A stretch of DNA of 64,000 bases from Novosphingopyxis baekryungensis DSM 16222 (lineage in GTDB: Bacteria; Pseudomonadota; Alphaproteobacteria; Sphingomonadales; Sphingomonadaceae). The position numbers and the translations under genes are program-made. A model generated the notes under the pieces. That model saw nothing but the letters and a program-made list of their open reading frames with translations. It was not told the DNA's origin and did no database searches. Of the stretch, positions 63,828-64,000 are shown piece by piece. Location: positions 67,001-131,000 of the forward strand of contig NZ_ATUR01000005.1 in assembly GCF_000420305.1 (NCBI RefSeq), written 5' to 3'. Each line of letters starts with the position of its first letter. Position 1 is the stretch's first letter.

Positions 63828-64000
63828 TTATAGCGCTGCGGGCTGCGCTGCGATATCGGCCAGAAAGCCGTCGATCGCGCGTACCGCCTCGCCCTCGTCC
63901 AGCGTCGGCGCGTGGCCGATGGCGGCCACCGTCTCCAGCCGGCCCTTGCGCAGCATGGACAGCATGCGCGCCGCCACATCGGCGCTCAGAATATCGCTGG
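63828..64000 (-). CDS. C-terminal end of an alpha/beta hydrolase (gene cut at right edge)
   Basis: The last 57 codons of a minus-strand gene. The visible end reads SDILSADVAARMLSMLRKG then ETVAAIGHAPTLDEGEA and an AIDGFL helix; GHAPTLDEPEA-like text is typical of alpha/beta hydrolases, where the His of GHAP is the catalytic base. The nucleophile and acid are beyond the edge. Substrate unknown. Confidence 0.75.
   Translation of the reverse strand, partial: SDILSADVAARMLSMLRKGRLETVAAIGHAPTLDEGEAVRAIDGFLADIAAQPAAL

Overview
The window reads as chromosomal DNA of a GC-rich alphaproteobacterium, most likely of the order Sphingomonadales. The basis is the gene families (MucR, a CxxC-less Fur, a SigK/RskA-type ECF pair, a large TonB-dependent receptor, a trimeric autotransporter), the block nfuA..tsaB-rimI-mucR-fur-plsC-miaB-phoH-ybeY-corC, and codon use strongly biased to G/C third positions. 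Genus cannot be fixed from the sequence alone. No insertion sequence, integrase, CRISPR array or rRNA operon was seen; two tRNA genes are present.

Layout. 1-7.8 kb (minus strand): the hrpB helicase (cut by the left edge), a MATE exporter, a polyprenyl diphosphate synthase, a PepSY / response regulator / histidine kinase cluster and a SIMPL-domain protein. 8.1-12.0 kb (plus): the sulfate activation operon cysD-cysNC-DUF2061-cysQ. 12.1-16.5 kb (minus): an 876-residue trimeric autotransporter adhesin built of nested duplications, downstream of an ECF sigma factor and its anti-sigma factor. 16.6-18.1 kb: an FAD-linked 2-hydroxyacid oxidase. 18.1-26.5 kb: sugar-nucleotide supply genes wecB, wecC, a UDP-glucuronate 4-epimerase, galE, manA, manC and ugd, with a tiny exported membrane protein and a strong terminator between wecB and wecC; no glycosyltransferase or flippase lies among them. 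26.6-28.7 kb: hslVU protease. 28.8-33.7 kb: an App1-type phosphatase-domain protein, a two-domain M16 protease and a short-chain dehydrogenase. 33.7-41.8 kb: the conserved block for Fe-S assembly, tRNA modification, metal regulation and RNA maturation. 41.9-46.5 kb: a MOSC protein, a DUF2945 protein, a glycosyltransferase, rarA with an RNase H-like unknown, and tRNA-Thr. 46.6-49.6 kb: the TonB-dependent receptor. 49.9-52.9 kb: a three-gene DNA-repair-like operon (radical SAM protein, UdgX-type protein, small conserved protein). 52.9-64 kb: an endolysin-like muramidase, an AI-2E family membrane protein, tRNA-Leu, an aldehyde dehydrogenase, a thiolase, an SH3 protein, a 2-hydroxyacid dehydrogenase, a divergent Amt channel, a nitronate monooxygenase-like protein, a glycosyltransferase and the end of an alpha/beta hydrolase.

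Most of the window is core metabolism. The points most worth a second look are the UdgX-type protein with no cysteine at all (so no Fe-S cluster by the usual ligands), its uncharacterised small partner, the Amt protein whose inner phenylalanine gate is replaced, the nested repeats of the adhesin and its possible ECF control, the DUF2061 protein inside the sulfate operon, the RNase H-like gene behind rarA, and the leaderless muramidase. No wholly new multi-gene system could be proved by reading alone.
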